Assembly: GCF_916619195.1 (NCBI RefSeq)
Contig: NZ_CAKAKL010000001.1
Span: 992,001-1,056,000, forward strand
Direction: 5' to 3'
Length of the DNA stretch: 64,000 bases
Source: Inquilinus sp. Marseille-Q2685
GTDB taxonomy: Bacteria; Pseudomonadota; Alphaproteobacteria; DSM-16000; Inquilinaceae
Each line of letters begins with the position of its first letter. The first letter of the stretch is position 1. The notes beneath the pieces were generated by a model. The model ran no database searches. It saw only the letters and a list, made by a program, of their open reading frames with translations, and had not been told where the DNA came from. The position numbers were made by a program, and so were the translations under genes. Of the stretch, positions 1 through 9,105 are shown piece after piece.

Positions 1-323
1 TCAACAAGACCGCCCTTTCGGCCGCATCGAACCGGACGATCGGCGGGGATGCACCCAGCCGGTATCTCGCCCGCATCGAGACCAGGTCCGGAATCTCCTC
101 CGATGATCTCGATGAGATTCTGCGATCGCACCTGATCGATCCCGCTGCGTTGCGCGCCGATGACTTCGAAGCCTTCTACAAGGCCCGCAAAGCTGCGCTG
201 GCCAGCCTCGCTGCTGAAGCACAAGGCAAGCCGGTGATGGTCGATGCTGCGCCGCCCGAAGGCTTCGCCGATGACGACGGAATGACCGTCGACGAAGAAG
301 AATCGCTGGAAGAGGTCGCCTGA
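1..323 (+). CDS. C-terminal part of a DUF262-like (GmrSD-type) protein, cut by window edge
   Basis: The open frame enters from the left edge and ends at the TGA at 321-323, giving about 106 residues. The visible part includes the motifs GGDAPSRYLARIE, SHLIDPAALRADDFEAF and a short acidic tail. I associate this pattern with the C-terminal region of DUF262 (GmrSD-like) nuclease-associated proteins. That is from memory of the family, and the catalytic N-terminal part is outside the window. The stop overlaps the next start by one base (TGATG), so it is translationally coupled to the methyltransferase. The location next to a DNA methyltransferase and a helicase fits a restriction or defence role. 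It could instead be another methyltransferase-associated protein of unknown function. Confidence 0.5.
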   Translation, partial: NKTALSAASNRTIGGDAPSRYLARIETRSGISSDDLDEILRSHLIDPAALRADDFEAFYKARKAALASLAAEAQGKPVMVDAAPPEGFADDDGMTVDEEESLEEVA

Positions 324-3136
324 TGGCCAAGTCCCCCCTCGAAGTCGAGGCGCTGACCCACAAGGAGGCGACCCGCCGCAATGCGCCGACGGCGGAGCTG
401 GAGCCGTTCGTCGATGACGAAATCAAGCGGCCGATCCTGGCGGTCTATCGGCGGCGCGACCCCGATCTCGACCCCCAGCTGGTTTGGCGTGGGAAGGATG
501 TGGCGGACTGGTCGGACCTGGTGGTCAACGCGCCGCCGCTCTACATCCAGGAGAAGATCCACCCCAAGGCGATCATCGAGGACCTGAAGCGTGCCGCCAG
601 GCGCAAGGCCGAACCGGAGCCGATGGCCGACCTGTTCGCCGACTTCAACGGCCTGGACCCCGAGCAGCGCACCGAGTTCTACCAGCACGACCAGCACTGG
701 TCGAACCGGATGATCCTGGGCGATTCGTTGCAGGTGATGGCGTCGCTGGCGGAGCGCGAGGGGCTGAAGGGGCAGGTGCAGTGCATCTATATCGACCCGC
801 CCTACGGCATCAAGTTCAACTCCAACTTCCAGTGGTCGACCACCAGCCGCGACGTAAGGGACGGCAAGGCCGACCACCTGACGCGCGAGCCTGAGCAGGT
901 GAAGGCATTCCGCGACACCTGGGCGGACGGCATCCACTCCTATCTCACCTATCTGCGCGACCGGCTGACCGTGGCGCGCGACCTGCTGTCAGAGAGCGGC
1001 TCGATCTTCGTCCAGATCGGCGACGAAAACGTCCATCGCGTGCGGGCGCTGATGGATGAGGTGTTTGGGAATGAAAACTTTGTTTCTCAGATACAGATGA
1101 AAAAGTCTGGCGGCGCTACCAGCTCCTTCTTGCCTGGCATTACCGATTTCTTGTGTTGGTTTGCGAAAGATAGATCAAAACTCAAATATAGAACTATCTA
1201 TCAGGCTGATGGATCACGTCGGGATGAGGATTATGGACTTATTGAGTTTGGCATCGATCAGTGGGCAACGGCGACCGAGGCCGAGGCAAATGGTCTTAGT
1301 GGTCGGGCACTACAGCTCATTACGCTGACCAGCCAACGGCAGGGGCGTGACACGTCTGAAGCTTCGGCAATGGGATATGCCTTTCCCTTTCGAGGCATCG
1401 ACTATCGACCTTCGAAAGGCCGGGGTTGGACGACGACCAAGGAAGGTATGAAGCGGCTTGACTTAGCCTGCCGAATTGCACGGTCCGGGTCGAACATTCG
1501 ATTGAAGAAGTATCTGGACGACGCGCCAGGTCAGGTGGTGACTGATTTCTGGGATGACATAATCGCCGGTGCCGGGCGGGATAAGGCATACGTGGTCCAG
1601 ACTGGAGCGGCGGTGATCCAACGCTGTATCCTGATGACCACCGATCCCGGCGACCTCGTGCTCGATCCTACTTGTGGGTCAGGCACGACGGCTTACGTCG
1701 CCGAGCAATGGGGGCGGCGGTGGATCACGATCGACACCAGCCGGGTGGCGCTGGCGCTCGCCCGGGCGCGGATCATGGGTGCGCGCTATCCCTGGTATCT
1801 GCTGGCCGACAGCCGCGAGGGGCAACTGAAGGAGGCCGAGGTCACACGCACGCCGCCTCGCGACGCCCCGACCCATGGCCGCATCCGCCAGGGCTTCGTC
1901 TACAGGCGCGTGCCGCACATCACGCTGAAATCCATCGCCAACAACGCCGAGATCGACACGATCTGGGAGCGGTATCAGCAGACGCTGGAGCCGCTGCGCG
2001 CCGCGCTGAACCAGAGCCTGGGCCAGGACTGGCAGGAATGGGAGATCCCGCGCGAGGCCGGCGCCGGCTGGCCGGAAGCGGCGACGGCGGCGCATGCGGC
2101 CTGGTGGCAGGCGCGGATCGCCCGGCAGAAGGAGATCGACGCCTCGATCGCCGCCAAGGCCGAGACGGAATACCTCTACGACCAGCCCTATGAGGACAAG
2201 GGCCGGGTGCGCGTCGCCGGGCCGTTCACGGTGGAGAGCCTGTCGCCCCACCGCGTGCCGGCCGTCGACACCGACGACAGCCTGTTCGACGAGCTGGAGG
2301 CCGCGGAGGGGCGGCGGAGGAAGGCCGACCCGTCCACGGCGAACGAAAGCTTCGACTTCGCCGGGATGGTGCTGGAGAACCTGCGCAAATCGGGCGTGCA
2401 GCAGCGCGACCGGCAGGACCGGCTGGTCTTCGCCTCGCTGAAGGGCTGGCCCGGCCGGTTCATCTGCGCCGAGGGCATGGTGCGGCAGGCTTCCGACGCC
2501 GAGGACACGCCGCCGCGCCGTGCCGCCATCCTGGTCGGCCCCGAATACGGCACCGTCGCCCGCGTCGACCTGGTCGAGGCGGCGCGAGAGGCGGCGGATG
2601 CCGGCTTCGACCTGCTGATCGCCACCGCCTTCAACTTCGACGCCCATGCCAGCGAGTTCGAGCGGATCGGCCGGCTGCCGGTGCTGCAGGCCCGGATCAA
2701 CCCCGACCTGCACATGCCCGATTTGGCCGCGACCGGCGCCGGCAACCTGTTCACCGTATTCGGCGAGCCCGACATCGCGGTGCATGACGAGGGCGAGGGA
2801 CCGGACGGCGAGAGGCTGATCTCGATCGAGGTCGCCGGCATCGACATGTACAAGGGCGGCCAGATCGAGAGCGCCGATGCCGACGACATCGCCGTGTGGT
2901 TCCTCGACACCGACTACAACTACGAGAGCTTCTTCGTCCGCCACGCCTATTTCCCCGGCGCGAACGACCCCTACAAGGCACTGAAGACCACGCTGAAGGC
3001 CGAGATCGATGAGGACGCCTGGGCCAGCCTGAAGCGCACCCGCTCGCGCCCCTTCCCCAGGCCGGCCTCCGGTCGCGTGGCGGTGAAGGTGATCAACCAT
3101 CTCGGCGACGAGGTGATGAAGGTGGTGGGGGTGTGA
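323..3136 (+). CDS. Beta-class site-specific DNA adenine-N6 methyltransferase (type III Mod-like), 937 aa
   Basis: It transfers a methyl group from SAM to adenine in DNA. Motif IV (DPPY, residues 158-161) comes before the SAM-binding motif I (DPTCGSGT, from residue 448). That order defines the beta class, to which type III Mod subunits belong. The region between the two (about residues 250-430) should be the target-recognition domain, and it is clearly less GC-rich than the rest: bases 1141-1200 hold only 19 G/C of 60. At 937 residues it is longer than a usual Mod (about 600-700), with an uncharacterised C-terminal half after residue 500. It overlaps the genes on both sides, so it is cotranscribed with the DUF262-like gene and the helicase. 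The methylated sequence cannot be predicted. Confidence 0.88.
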   Translation: MAKSPLEVEALTHKEATRRNAPTAELEPFVDDEIKRPILAVYRRRDPDLDPQLVWRGKDVADWSDLVVNAPPLYIQEKIHPKAIIEDLKRAARRKAEPEPMADLFADFNGLDPEQRTEFYQHDQHWSNRMILGDSLQVMASLAEREGLKGQVQCIYIDPPYGIKFNSNFQWSTTSRDVRDGKADHLTREPEQVKAFRDTWADGIHSYLTYLRDRLTVARDLLSESGSIFVQIGDENVHRVRALMDEVFGNENFVSQIQMKKSGGATSSFLPGITDFLCWFAKDRSKLKYRTIYQADGSRRDEDYGLIEFGIDQWATATEAEANGLSGRALQLITLTSQRQGRDTSEASAMGYAFPFRGIDYRPSKGRGWTTTKEGMKRLDLACRIARSGSNIRLKKYLDDAPGQVVTDFWDDIIAGAGRDKAYVVQTGAAVIQRCILMTTDPGDLVLDPTCGSGTTAYVAEQWGRRWITIDTSRVALALARARIMGARYPWYLLADSREGQLKEAEVTRTPPRDAPTHGRIRQGFVYRRVPHITLKSIANNAEIDTIWERYQQTLEPLRAALNQSLGQDWQEWEIPREAGAGWPEAATAAHAAWWQARIARQKEIDASIAAKAETEYLYDQPYEDKGRVRVAGPFTVESLSPHRVPAVDTDDSLFDELEAAEGRRRKADPSTANESFDFAGMVLENLRKSGVQQRDRQDRLVFASLKGWPGRFICAEGMVRQASDAEDTPPRRAAILVGPEYGTVARVDLVEAAREAADAGFDLLIATAFNFDAHASEFERIGRLPVLQARINPDLHMPDLAATGAGNLFTVFGEPDIAVHDEGEGPDGERLISIEVAGIDMYKGGQIESADADDIAVWFLDTDYNYESFFVRHAYFPGANDPYKALKTTLKAEIDEDAWASLKRTRSRPFPRPASGRVAVKVINHLGDEVMKVVGV

Positions 3137-3663
3137 TGCAGTCCGACCTGGCCTGGGTGCGCCGTTCTGGCCGACTGATCCGGATGGTCAGCGAGCTGCA
3201 TCGCATGGGCTACCAGCACGCCAGGATCATGCCCTATGAGTATCCGCTGGCGTATCGGATTGTGATAGCGCCTCGATCCGAGTTCTCGCTGATGAACGGC
3301 GCCTACTTCAACGAAGGACCATCGAGAAACTTCGCCAGATACAGCAGCGCCGATGAGAATCACTACTTTGGATGGAAAGACGCCGAAGCCGACAACGCCC
3401 GTCAGCTCGCGGACAAATTTGTCGCTCGCTTTCCAGAGCTGATTCGCTCGATGTGCGGAAGCGATTGGCGATATGCCGGTTGGCTTGCCGATCTGCTCAG
3501 CCACCTGGAACGATTCCCCGGACGGCTGCCGATTGTCGTCGCTGAAAGCCTGGAGACACTACCCGAGGCGCTCCCGTTTCTGCCGCTGAAGTTATATGGC
3601 CCGCGCTCCTCCGAGGATGACGGCGAGGACAGGCACTTTCCACTTCCACCGCCGCCAGTATGA
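3136..3663 (+). CDS. Uncharacterised protein of the methyltransferase operon, 175 aa
   Basis: I do not recognise the family. The start chosen is ATG 3136, which overlaps the methyltransferase stop as TGATG; a GTG three bases upstream is also possible. The end overlaps the next start (ATGA at 3660-3663). The protein is soluble, without signal peptide or membrane segment. It has an aromatic-rich N-terminal half (YEYPLAYRIVI, EFSLMNGAYF) and a proline-rich tail. Tight coupling on both sides means its product is made in step with the methyltransferase and the helicase, so it is probably a subunit, an inhibitor or an antitoxin-like partner. An antitoxin role is suggested only by the RelE-like fold at the start of the next gene. 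Confidence 0.7.
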   Translation: MQSDLAWVRRSGRLIRMVSELHRMGYQHARIMPYEYPLAYRIVIAPRSEFSLMNGAYFNEGPSRNFARYSSADENHYFGWKDAEADNARQLADKFVARFPELIRSMCGSDWRYAGWLADLLSHLERFPGRLPIVVAESLETLPEALPFLPLKLYGPRSSEDDGEDRHFPLPPPPV

Positions 3664-5678
3664 CCCTCCTTTACGCCTCCACCTTCCAGGCCGCGCTGGG
3701 TCGCCTGACCGCGCAGGAGCAGAAGCAGGTTAAGGTCACCACGTTCGACCTGATGCTCGACCCGCGCGGCAACGGGCTGCAGATGCACCGGATCGAGAAG
3801 ACAGACGGCTTCTGGTCGGTGCGGGTCAGCCAGGACCTGCGCATCATCCTGCACAAGGCGGGCGACGCCACGCTGCTCGCCTATGTCGACCACCACGACG
3901 CCGCCTACCGCTGGGCGGAGCGGCGGCGCCTGGTGCCGCATGAGCGCACCGGGGCGATGCAGTTCGTCGAGATCCGCGAGGTGGTGGAGGAGGAACGGGT
4001 CTCCGCCCCCGTCCGGATGGCGCCGGCCCGGCGCCTCTTCGCCGCGCTGACCGACGACCAGCTGCTAGACGTCGGCGTGCCGCGCGAGTGGCTAGCGGCG
4101 GTGCGGGAGACCACAGAGGACGACCTCTTCACGCTGCTCGAGGCGCTGCCGGCCGAAGCCTCCGAGGCGCTGCTCGACTATGCCGCCGGCGGCCGGATCG
4201 AGGATCATGTCGCCTTCATGGCGCTGCCGCATGCCGACCCCTTCGCCCATCCGGACGCGCAGCGCCGCTTCCGCGCCGTGGACGGCGTGGAGGAGCTGCG
4301 GGCCGCGCTGGACGCGCCGTTCGAGCAATGGGCGGTGTTCCTGCATCCCACCCAGCGCGCCCCGGTCGAGCGGCGCTGGTCCGGCCCCGTCCGGGTGTCC
4401 GGCAGCGCCGGGACGGGCAAGACGATCGTGGCGCTGCACCGCGCCGTCCATCTGGCGCGCCGCAATGCGGATGCCAGCGTTCTGCTCACCACCTTCTCGG
4501 ACTCGCTCGCCGCGGCGCTGGCCGCGAAGGTCGAGATCCTGACGGCGGCGGAGCCGGCACTGCGCGCCCGCATCGCCGTGCGCGCGCTCGACCGGGCGGC
4601 GCTGGAGATCCATGAGCGCGCCTTCGGCCCGGCGACGCTCGCCTCGGCCGACCAGATCCGCGCCGCGATCAAAGCGGCGAAGGATGAGGGTCTCGGCGCC
4701 GGACTCACGCCCGAATTCCTGTTCGAGGAATGGGAGGAGGTGGTCGACGCCTGGGCGCTGGCCGACGAGGAGAGCTATGCCACCGTGCCGCGGCTCGGCC
4801 GGAAGACGCGGCTGGGCGCGAAGCAGCGCGCCGAAGCCTGGGCGGTCTTCGCCTTCCTTCGCGCCCGGCTGGCCGAGCAGGCGCTGCTGACCTGGCCAGC
4901 GCTCTACGGACGGCTGACGGACCGGCTGGCCGGCGGCAGCCCGTTCCCCTACACCCACATCGTCGTCGACGAGGCGCAGGACCTGACGGTCGCGCAGGCG
5001 CGCTTCCTCGCCGCGGCGGGCCAAGGCGGGGCGGAGGCGCTGTTCTTCGCCGGCGATCTGGGCCAGCGCATCTTCCACCTGCCCTTCTCCTGGGCGCGGC
5101 TGGGCATCGACATCCGCGGCCGGTCGCAGACGCTGAAGGTGTGCTACCGCACCTCGCACCAGATCCGCACGGCCGCTGACCGGCTGCTGCCCAGTGCCAT
5201 CGCCGACCTGGACGGGATCGAGGAGGGCCGGCGCGGCACGGTCTCCGTCTTCGACGGCCCGCCGCCGGAGATCGCTCTGGCGGAGGACGAGGCGGAGGAG
5301 ACGGCGCGGGTCGCCGGCTTCCTGCGCGGCTGTCTCGAGAGCGGCATGCGCCCGGGCGAGATCGGGGTGCTGGTGCGCGGCCCCGGGCAACTCGATCGAG
5401 CCAGGGCTGCGGCGGAGGGGGCGGGAGAGCCGGGCGTCGTCATCGCCACCATGCACGACGCCAAGGGGCTGGAGTTCCGCGCCGTGGCGGTGATGGCCTG
5501 CGACGAGGACGTGATCCCCGATCCAGCACGCCTCGCCGCGGTGGGAGACAGTGCGGATCTGGAGGCGGTCCACGACACCGAGCGGCATCTCCTCTACGTC
5601 GCCTTCACCCGGGCGCGCGACCGACTGCTCGTGTCCGGCTTGAAGCCGGGGTCCGAGTTCATCGACGACGTCAAATAG
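3660..5678 (+). CDS. RelE/ParE-fold domain fused to UvrD/Rep-type superfamily I helicase, 672 aa
   Basis: Residues 1-90 resemble a RelE/ParE-type toxin fold: a beta-rich segment with FWSVRVSQDLRIILHK followed by LLAYVDHHDAAYRWA. The remainder is a UvrD-like helicase with Walker A GSAGTGKT (248-255), Walker B VVDEAQDL (D437, E438), a GDLGQRIF motif, the YRTSHQIR motif, MHDAKGLEF and the C-terminal motif YVAFTRARDRLLV. Superfamily I helicases of this kind use ATP to unwind DNA and often act in repair or antiphage defence. No nuclease motif is obvious, so cleavage would have to come from another subunit, perhaps the DUF262-like protein. It is the last gene of the overlapping cassette and ends just before a hairpin at 5718-5735. 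Confidence 0.85.
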   Translation: MTLLYASTFQAALGRLTAQEQKQVKVTTFDLMLDPRGNGLQMHRIEKTDGFWSVRVSQDLRIILHKAGDATLLAYVDHHDAAYRWAERRRLVPHERTGAMQFVEIREVVEEERVSAPVRMAPARRLFAALTDDQLLDVGVPREWLAAVRETTEDDLFTLLEALPAEASEALLDYAAGGRIEDHVAFMALPHADPFAHPDAQRRFRAVDGVEELRAALDAPFEQWAVFLHPTQRAPVERRWSGPVRVSGSAGTGKTIVALHRAVHLARRNADASVLLTTFSDSLAAALAAKVEILTAAEPALRARIAVRALDRAALEIHERAFGPATLASADQIRAAIKAAKDEGLGAGLTPEFLFEEWEEVVDAWALADEESYATVPRLGRKTRLGAKQRAEAWAVFAFLRARLAEQALLTWPALYGRLTDRLAGGSPFPYTHIVVDEAQDLTVAQARFLAAAGQGGAEALFFAGDLGQRIFHLPFSWARLGIDIRGRSQTLKVCYRTSHQIRTAADRLLPSAIADLDGIEEGRRGTVSVFDGPPPEIALAEDEAEETARVAGFLRGCLESGMRPGEIGVLVRGPGQLDRARAAAEGAGEPGVVIATMHDAKGLEFRAVAVMACDEDVIPDPARLAAVGDSADLEAVHDTERHLLYVAFTRARDRLLVSGLKPGSEFIDDVK

Positions 5679-5717
5679 CCCCTAACCGCCCAGAAAGTTA
5701 GATTTGCCCCTCCAATC

Positions 5718-5735
5718 GGGGGGTGACGACCCCCC
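5718..5735 (+). terminator. GC hairpin after the defence-like operon
   Basis: Six G residues (5718-5723), a six-base loop and six C residues (5730-5735) form a short strong stem 40 bases after the helicase stop. There is no T-run, so it would be an imperfect intrinsic terminator at best. Confidence 0.25.
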
Positions 5736-5927
5736 GGGCCCGATGGTCGTATGGCGGCCACCGCGGCGGTTGCCGCGGCATGGGCCGCGTCCACTCCCGG
5801 ATGCGCGCGCATCGATCCTGCCGCTCCCGCCGATCCGGCTCGGCGGGCATCCGGATCGCGGCGCGTGCCGTTTGCGGATCGGGAGTGGGCGCCGGCTTCT
5901 GCGATTTCAACGGAGCGGATTTCATCC

Positions 5928-8900
5928 ATGGCCACCTATACCGGCACCGAAGGCGCCGACACGCTCACCGGCGACGGCGATTCCCTGTACGGCTTTCGCG
6001 ACAATCTCTACGGCCTCGGCGGCAACGACACGCTCAATGGCGGTCTGGCGTCCGATACCGCACTCGGCGGCGACAGCAACGACACCCTCAACGGCGGATT
6101 CCAGGGCGACCTCCTGATGGGGGATGCCGGCGCCGATATCCTGCAGGGCGGCTCCGGCGTCGACACCCTGATGGGCGGCGAAGGCGCCGACATCGTGCGG
6201 GCCGGCACCGGCGACGACATCGTCATCATCGACGATCCGGCCGAAGGCGTCGGCGACCAGGTCGACGGCGGCCTCGGCTTCGACATGCTGATGATCGACT
6301 ATTCCGGCCGCTCGGCGGGGCTGTCCTTCGCCGTGACCGATCCGGTCGCTGCGCGAACGCTGCCGAGCAGCGCCAGGATCGTGAACATCGAACAGTATAA
6401 CATCACGGGAACGGATTTCGCCGACACGCTGACGGGTGGCCGCTGGACCGACATCTTCCTCGGCGGCGACGCCAGGGACACGCTGCGCGGCGGCGGCGGG
6501 TCCGACCAGCTCGACGGCGAGGCGGGCGACGACATCCTGGAAGGCGGCAACGGCGCCGACGTGCTGACGGGCGGAGGGGGCGCCGATTCCGCCCGCGGCG
6601 GCTACGGCTGGGACTACATCACGGGGGGTGCCGGGGCCGACAGCCTCTACGGCGAGGCGGGGACCGACTGGATCTATGGCGGCGACGATGCCGACCTGCT
6701 CGATGGCGGCACCGGGGGTGATACCCTGTCCGGCGGCACCGGGGACGACAGGCTGGGCGGGGGCGACGGCGATGACGACCCGACGGGCGGCGCCGGCGCC
6801 GACACGATCTCGGCCGGCGGCGGGGACGACACGGCGACGGGGGCGATCGGCCAGGGCGCCGACCAGATCAACGGCGGCGGCGGCACCGACCGGCTGGTCG
6901 TGACCGGCCTGGCCGGGAACTTCACGGCACAGGCGTCCAACGTGACCGGCCAGCTCGCCGACGGAACACGCTTCGTCGGCTTCGAAGCCTATACGATCAG
7001 CGGGACGGCGGGGGCCAACACCATCCGCGGCTATGCCCTGGACGACGTCCTGAAGGGCCTGGGCGGCAACGACACGCTTGCAGGACGGGCCGGCGACGAC
7101 GTGCTCGACGGCGGGACCGGCATCGACGTCCTCGACGGCGCGGACGGAAACGACCGGCTGATCGCCGCCGGCGGCGGTGCCGACACGATCCGTGCCGGCG
7201 CAGGCGTCGACACGATCGAACTGGACCGCAGCGCCTTTACCACGGCGCTGACCTTCACCGTCTCGGGCGCCCCCGCGACCCTGTCCGAGGGCAGCGTGAT
7301 CTCCGACGGCGAGATCTTCCTGATCACGACCGGATCCGGCAACGATACGCTCAGGGCCGGCACCGCGCAGCAGGTCGACTTCACCGGCGGGGCCGGCAAC
7401 GATATCCTCGGCGGCGGCACGGGTGACGACAGGCTGTCCGGCGGCGCGGGCAACGACACCATCGGCGGCGGCGACGGCGACGACACCATCCGCGACGCCG
7501 GCGGCACCAACACCATCAATGCCGGCAATGGCGACGACGACATCCAGGTCGACGTCACCGCCGCCGGAACCAATGCCAGCAGCATCGTCGCCGGCGCCGG
7601 CAACGATGAGATCTATCTCGGCGTCAACGGAACCGGCGTCAGCGCGACGTTCCGGGCCGACGGCGGGACGGGCACGGACTACGCCTGGATCGACCGCAAC
7701 GACGGCACGGCGAACATGACCTTCACGCTGTCGGCGAATGCGGCCCTGGTCAATGGTGGCGTCACCCTGCTCAACGTCGAGCGTGTTCATATCGAAACGG
7801 GCTCGGGCGCCGACCGGCTGACCGGCGGCGCGCTGGACGACGAGTTCAAGAGCTTCGGCGGCAACGATGTCCTGAACGGGCTCGGCGGCGACGACACGCT
7901 GCTCGGCGGCGATGGCGCGGACACGCTGCTCGGCGGCGACGGCAACGACGTGCTCTGGGGCCGAGACGGGCTCAGCGACGCTTTCGCCGACTCGCTCGAC
8001 GGCGGCGCCGGCGACGACGCTTTGCACATCAACAAGGGCGACACCGCCGCCGGCGGCGCCGGGAACGACCGCATCTTCATCGATCTTCGGGACGAGAATG
8101 CGGGCGTGACCTTCGCCTTCACCACCGGCACGGTCAACGTGGACGCCACCACCCGCTTCAGCGGCATGGAGTCGCTGGAATTCGACGGCAGCCGGGGCAA
8201 CGACACGGTCACCGCCGGGGCCTTGGACGATCGGCTCGAGGGCAACGGCGGAAACGACGTGCTCCGCGGCGGCGCCGGCGGCGACACGATGTTCGACGGC
8301 TCCGGCAGCGACCAGCTGTTCGGCGATGCCGGCAATGACAGCATCACGCGCGACTACAGCACCAGCGGCGAACTCGACCGCTTTGCCGGAGGCGACGGGA
8401 TCGACACCTTGTCCTTCATGGGCGACATCTTCCTGTCGGTGATCCTGGACCTGGCCGACAGCAGCAAGAACAACGGCTTGGCCAAGGGGCTGACCGTGTC
8501 GGGCTTCGAGATCGTCAACGGCAGCATCAACGACGACGATATCCGCGGCGCCGCGGTCGCGGAGTCGTTCTCGGGCGATGCCGGCGACGACACCCTGGAC
8601 GGCCGGGCCGGTGACGACGTTCTCGAGGGCGGCGCCGGCGGCGACCTGCTGACCGGCGGCGCCGGCCGTGACTGGTTCGTCTTCGGCGCGGACGCCACCG
8701 CCTCGGGCGACCAGATCACCGACTTCACGCGAGGCACCGACCGGATCGTGATCGAGCGGTCGGGCTTCGGGCTCGACGCCGGCTACCAACTGTCGCTGGT
8801 CACCGGCGCCGACCCGCAGGCCACCGGCAACGGGCCGCAATTCCTGTTCGAGACCAACACCGGCCGGCTCTGGTTCGACGCCGACGGCGCCGGCAACGAG

Positions 8901-8972
8901 GCGGAAGCCGGGCTGGTCGTCACCCTGACCGGCATCACCACGCTGGCCCAATCGGATTTCCTGCTGGAATGA
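5928..8972 (+). CDS. Large RTX calcium-binding repeat protein, 1014 aa
   Basis: Almost the whole chain is made of glycine/aspartate nonapeptide repeats of the GGxGxDxLx type (for example GGAGNDTIGGGDGDD), which fold into parallel beta-rolls on binding calcium outside the cell. There is no N-terminal signal peptide. The last 120 residues form an RTX C-terminal module ending in QSDFLLE, the place where type I secretion signals lie. The start at ATG 5928 (MATYTG) has a GGAG upstream and matches the beginning of the RTX protein at 27678. The frame is open upstream to 5751, but that part does not look like protein. No catalytic domain is visible, so a surface or matrix role is more likely than an enzyme. 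No ABC/MFP/TolC secretion genes are in the window. Confidence 0.85.
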   Translation: MATYTGTEGADTLTGDGDSLYGFRDNLYGLGGNDTLNGGLASDTALGGDSNDTLNGGFQGDLLMGDAGADILQGGSGVDTLMGGEGADIVRAGTGDDIVIIDDPAEGVGDQVDGGLGFDMLMIDYSGRSAGLSFAVTDPVAARTLPSSARIVNIEQYNITGTDFADTLTGGRWTDIFLGGDARDTLRGGGGSDQLDGEAGDDILEGGNGADVLTGGGGADSARGGYGWDYITGGAGADSLYGEAGTDWIYGGDDADLLDGGTGGDTLSGGTGDDRLGGGDGDDDPTGGAGADTISAGGGDDTATGAIGQGADQINGGGGTDRLVVTGLAGNFTAQASNVTGQLADGTRFVGFEAYTISGTAGANTIRGYALDDVLKGLGGNDTLAGRAGDDVLDGGTGIDVLDGADGNDRLIAAGGGADTIRAGAGVDTIELDRSAFTTALTFTVSGAPATLSEGSVISDGEIFLITTGSGNDTLRAGTAQQVDFTGGAGNDILGGGTGDDRLSGGAGNDTIGGGDGDDTIRDAGGTNTINAGNGDDDIQVDVTAAGTNASSIVAGAGNDEIYLGVNGTGVSATFRADGGTGTDYAWIDRNDGTANMTFTLSANAALVNGGVTLLNVERVHIETGSGADRLTGGALDDEFKSFGGNDVLNGLGGDDTLLGGDGADTLLGGDGNDVLWGRDGLSDAFADSLDGGAGDDALHINKGDTAAGGAGNDRIFIDLRDENAGVTFAFTTGTVNVDATTRFSGMESLEFDGSRGNDTVTAGALDDRLEGNGGNDVLRGGAGGDTMFDGSGSDQLFGDAGNDSITRDYSTSGELDRFAGGDGIDTLSFMGDIFLSVILDLADSSKNNGLAKGLTVSGFEIVNGSINDDDIRGAAVAESFSGDAGDDTLDGRAGDDVLEGGAGGDLLTGGAGRDWFVFGADATASGDQITDFTRGTDRIVIERSGFGLDAGYQLSLVTGADPQATGNGPQFLFETNTGRLWFDADGAGNEAEAGLVVTLTGITTLAQSDFLLE

Positions 8973-8982
8973 CGTCTCCGAA

Positions 8983-9012
8983 GCCGCCCGGGGAAGCTCT
9001 CCCCCGGGCGGC
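8983..9012 (+). terminator. Strong hairpin after RTX gene
   Basis: A perfect ten-base stem (GCCGCCCGGG with CCCGGGCGGC) and a ten-base loop start ten bases after the RTX stop. A T-run is missing, so termination may be inefficient or Rho-assisted. Confidence 0.45.
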
Positions 9013-9105
9013 ACCGTCCTGTCGCGGCAGCAGGCCGCCGGAATTGCCGGATGGCCCTGCTGCCGCTGGACAGAGGCGGCGGGACTCGATAGGGAATGGG
9101 CCGGC

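Noticed and set aside
1679-3100. 473-codon minus-strand frame opposite the methyltransferase
   Set aside because: No family features, and the plus strand codes for a clear methyltransferase; high GC gives long antisense frames.
5928-8972. Regular short repeats that could suggest a CRISPR or satellite array
   Set aside because: They follow the codon pattern of RTX nonapeptides and vary in sequence; no spacers or cas genes.
5922-9014. 1030-codon open frame on the minus strand opposite the RTX gene
   Set aside because: It is a shadow of GC-rich RTX repeats; the translation is Val/Ala/Gly-rich without domains, whereas the plus strand gives perfect RTX motifs.
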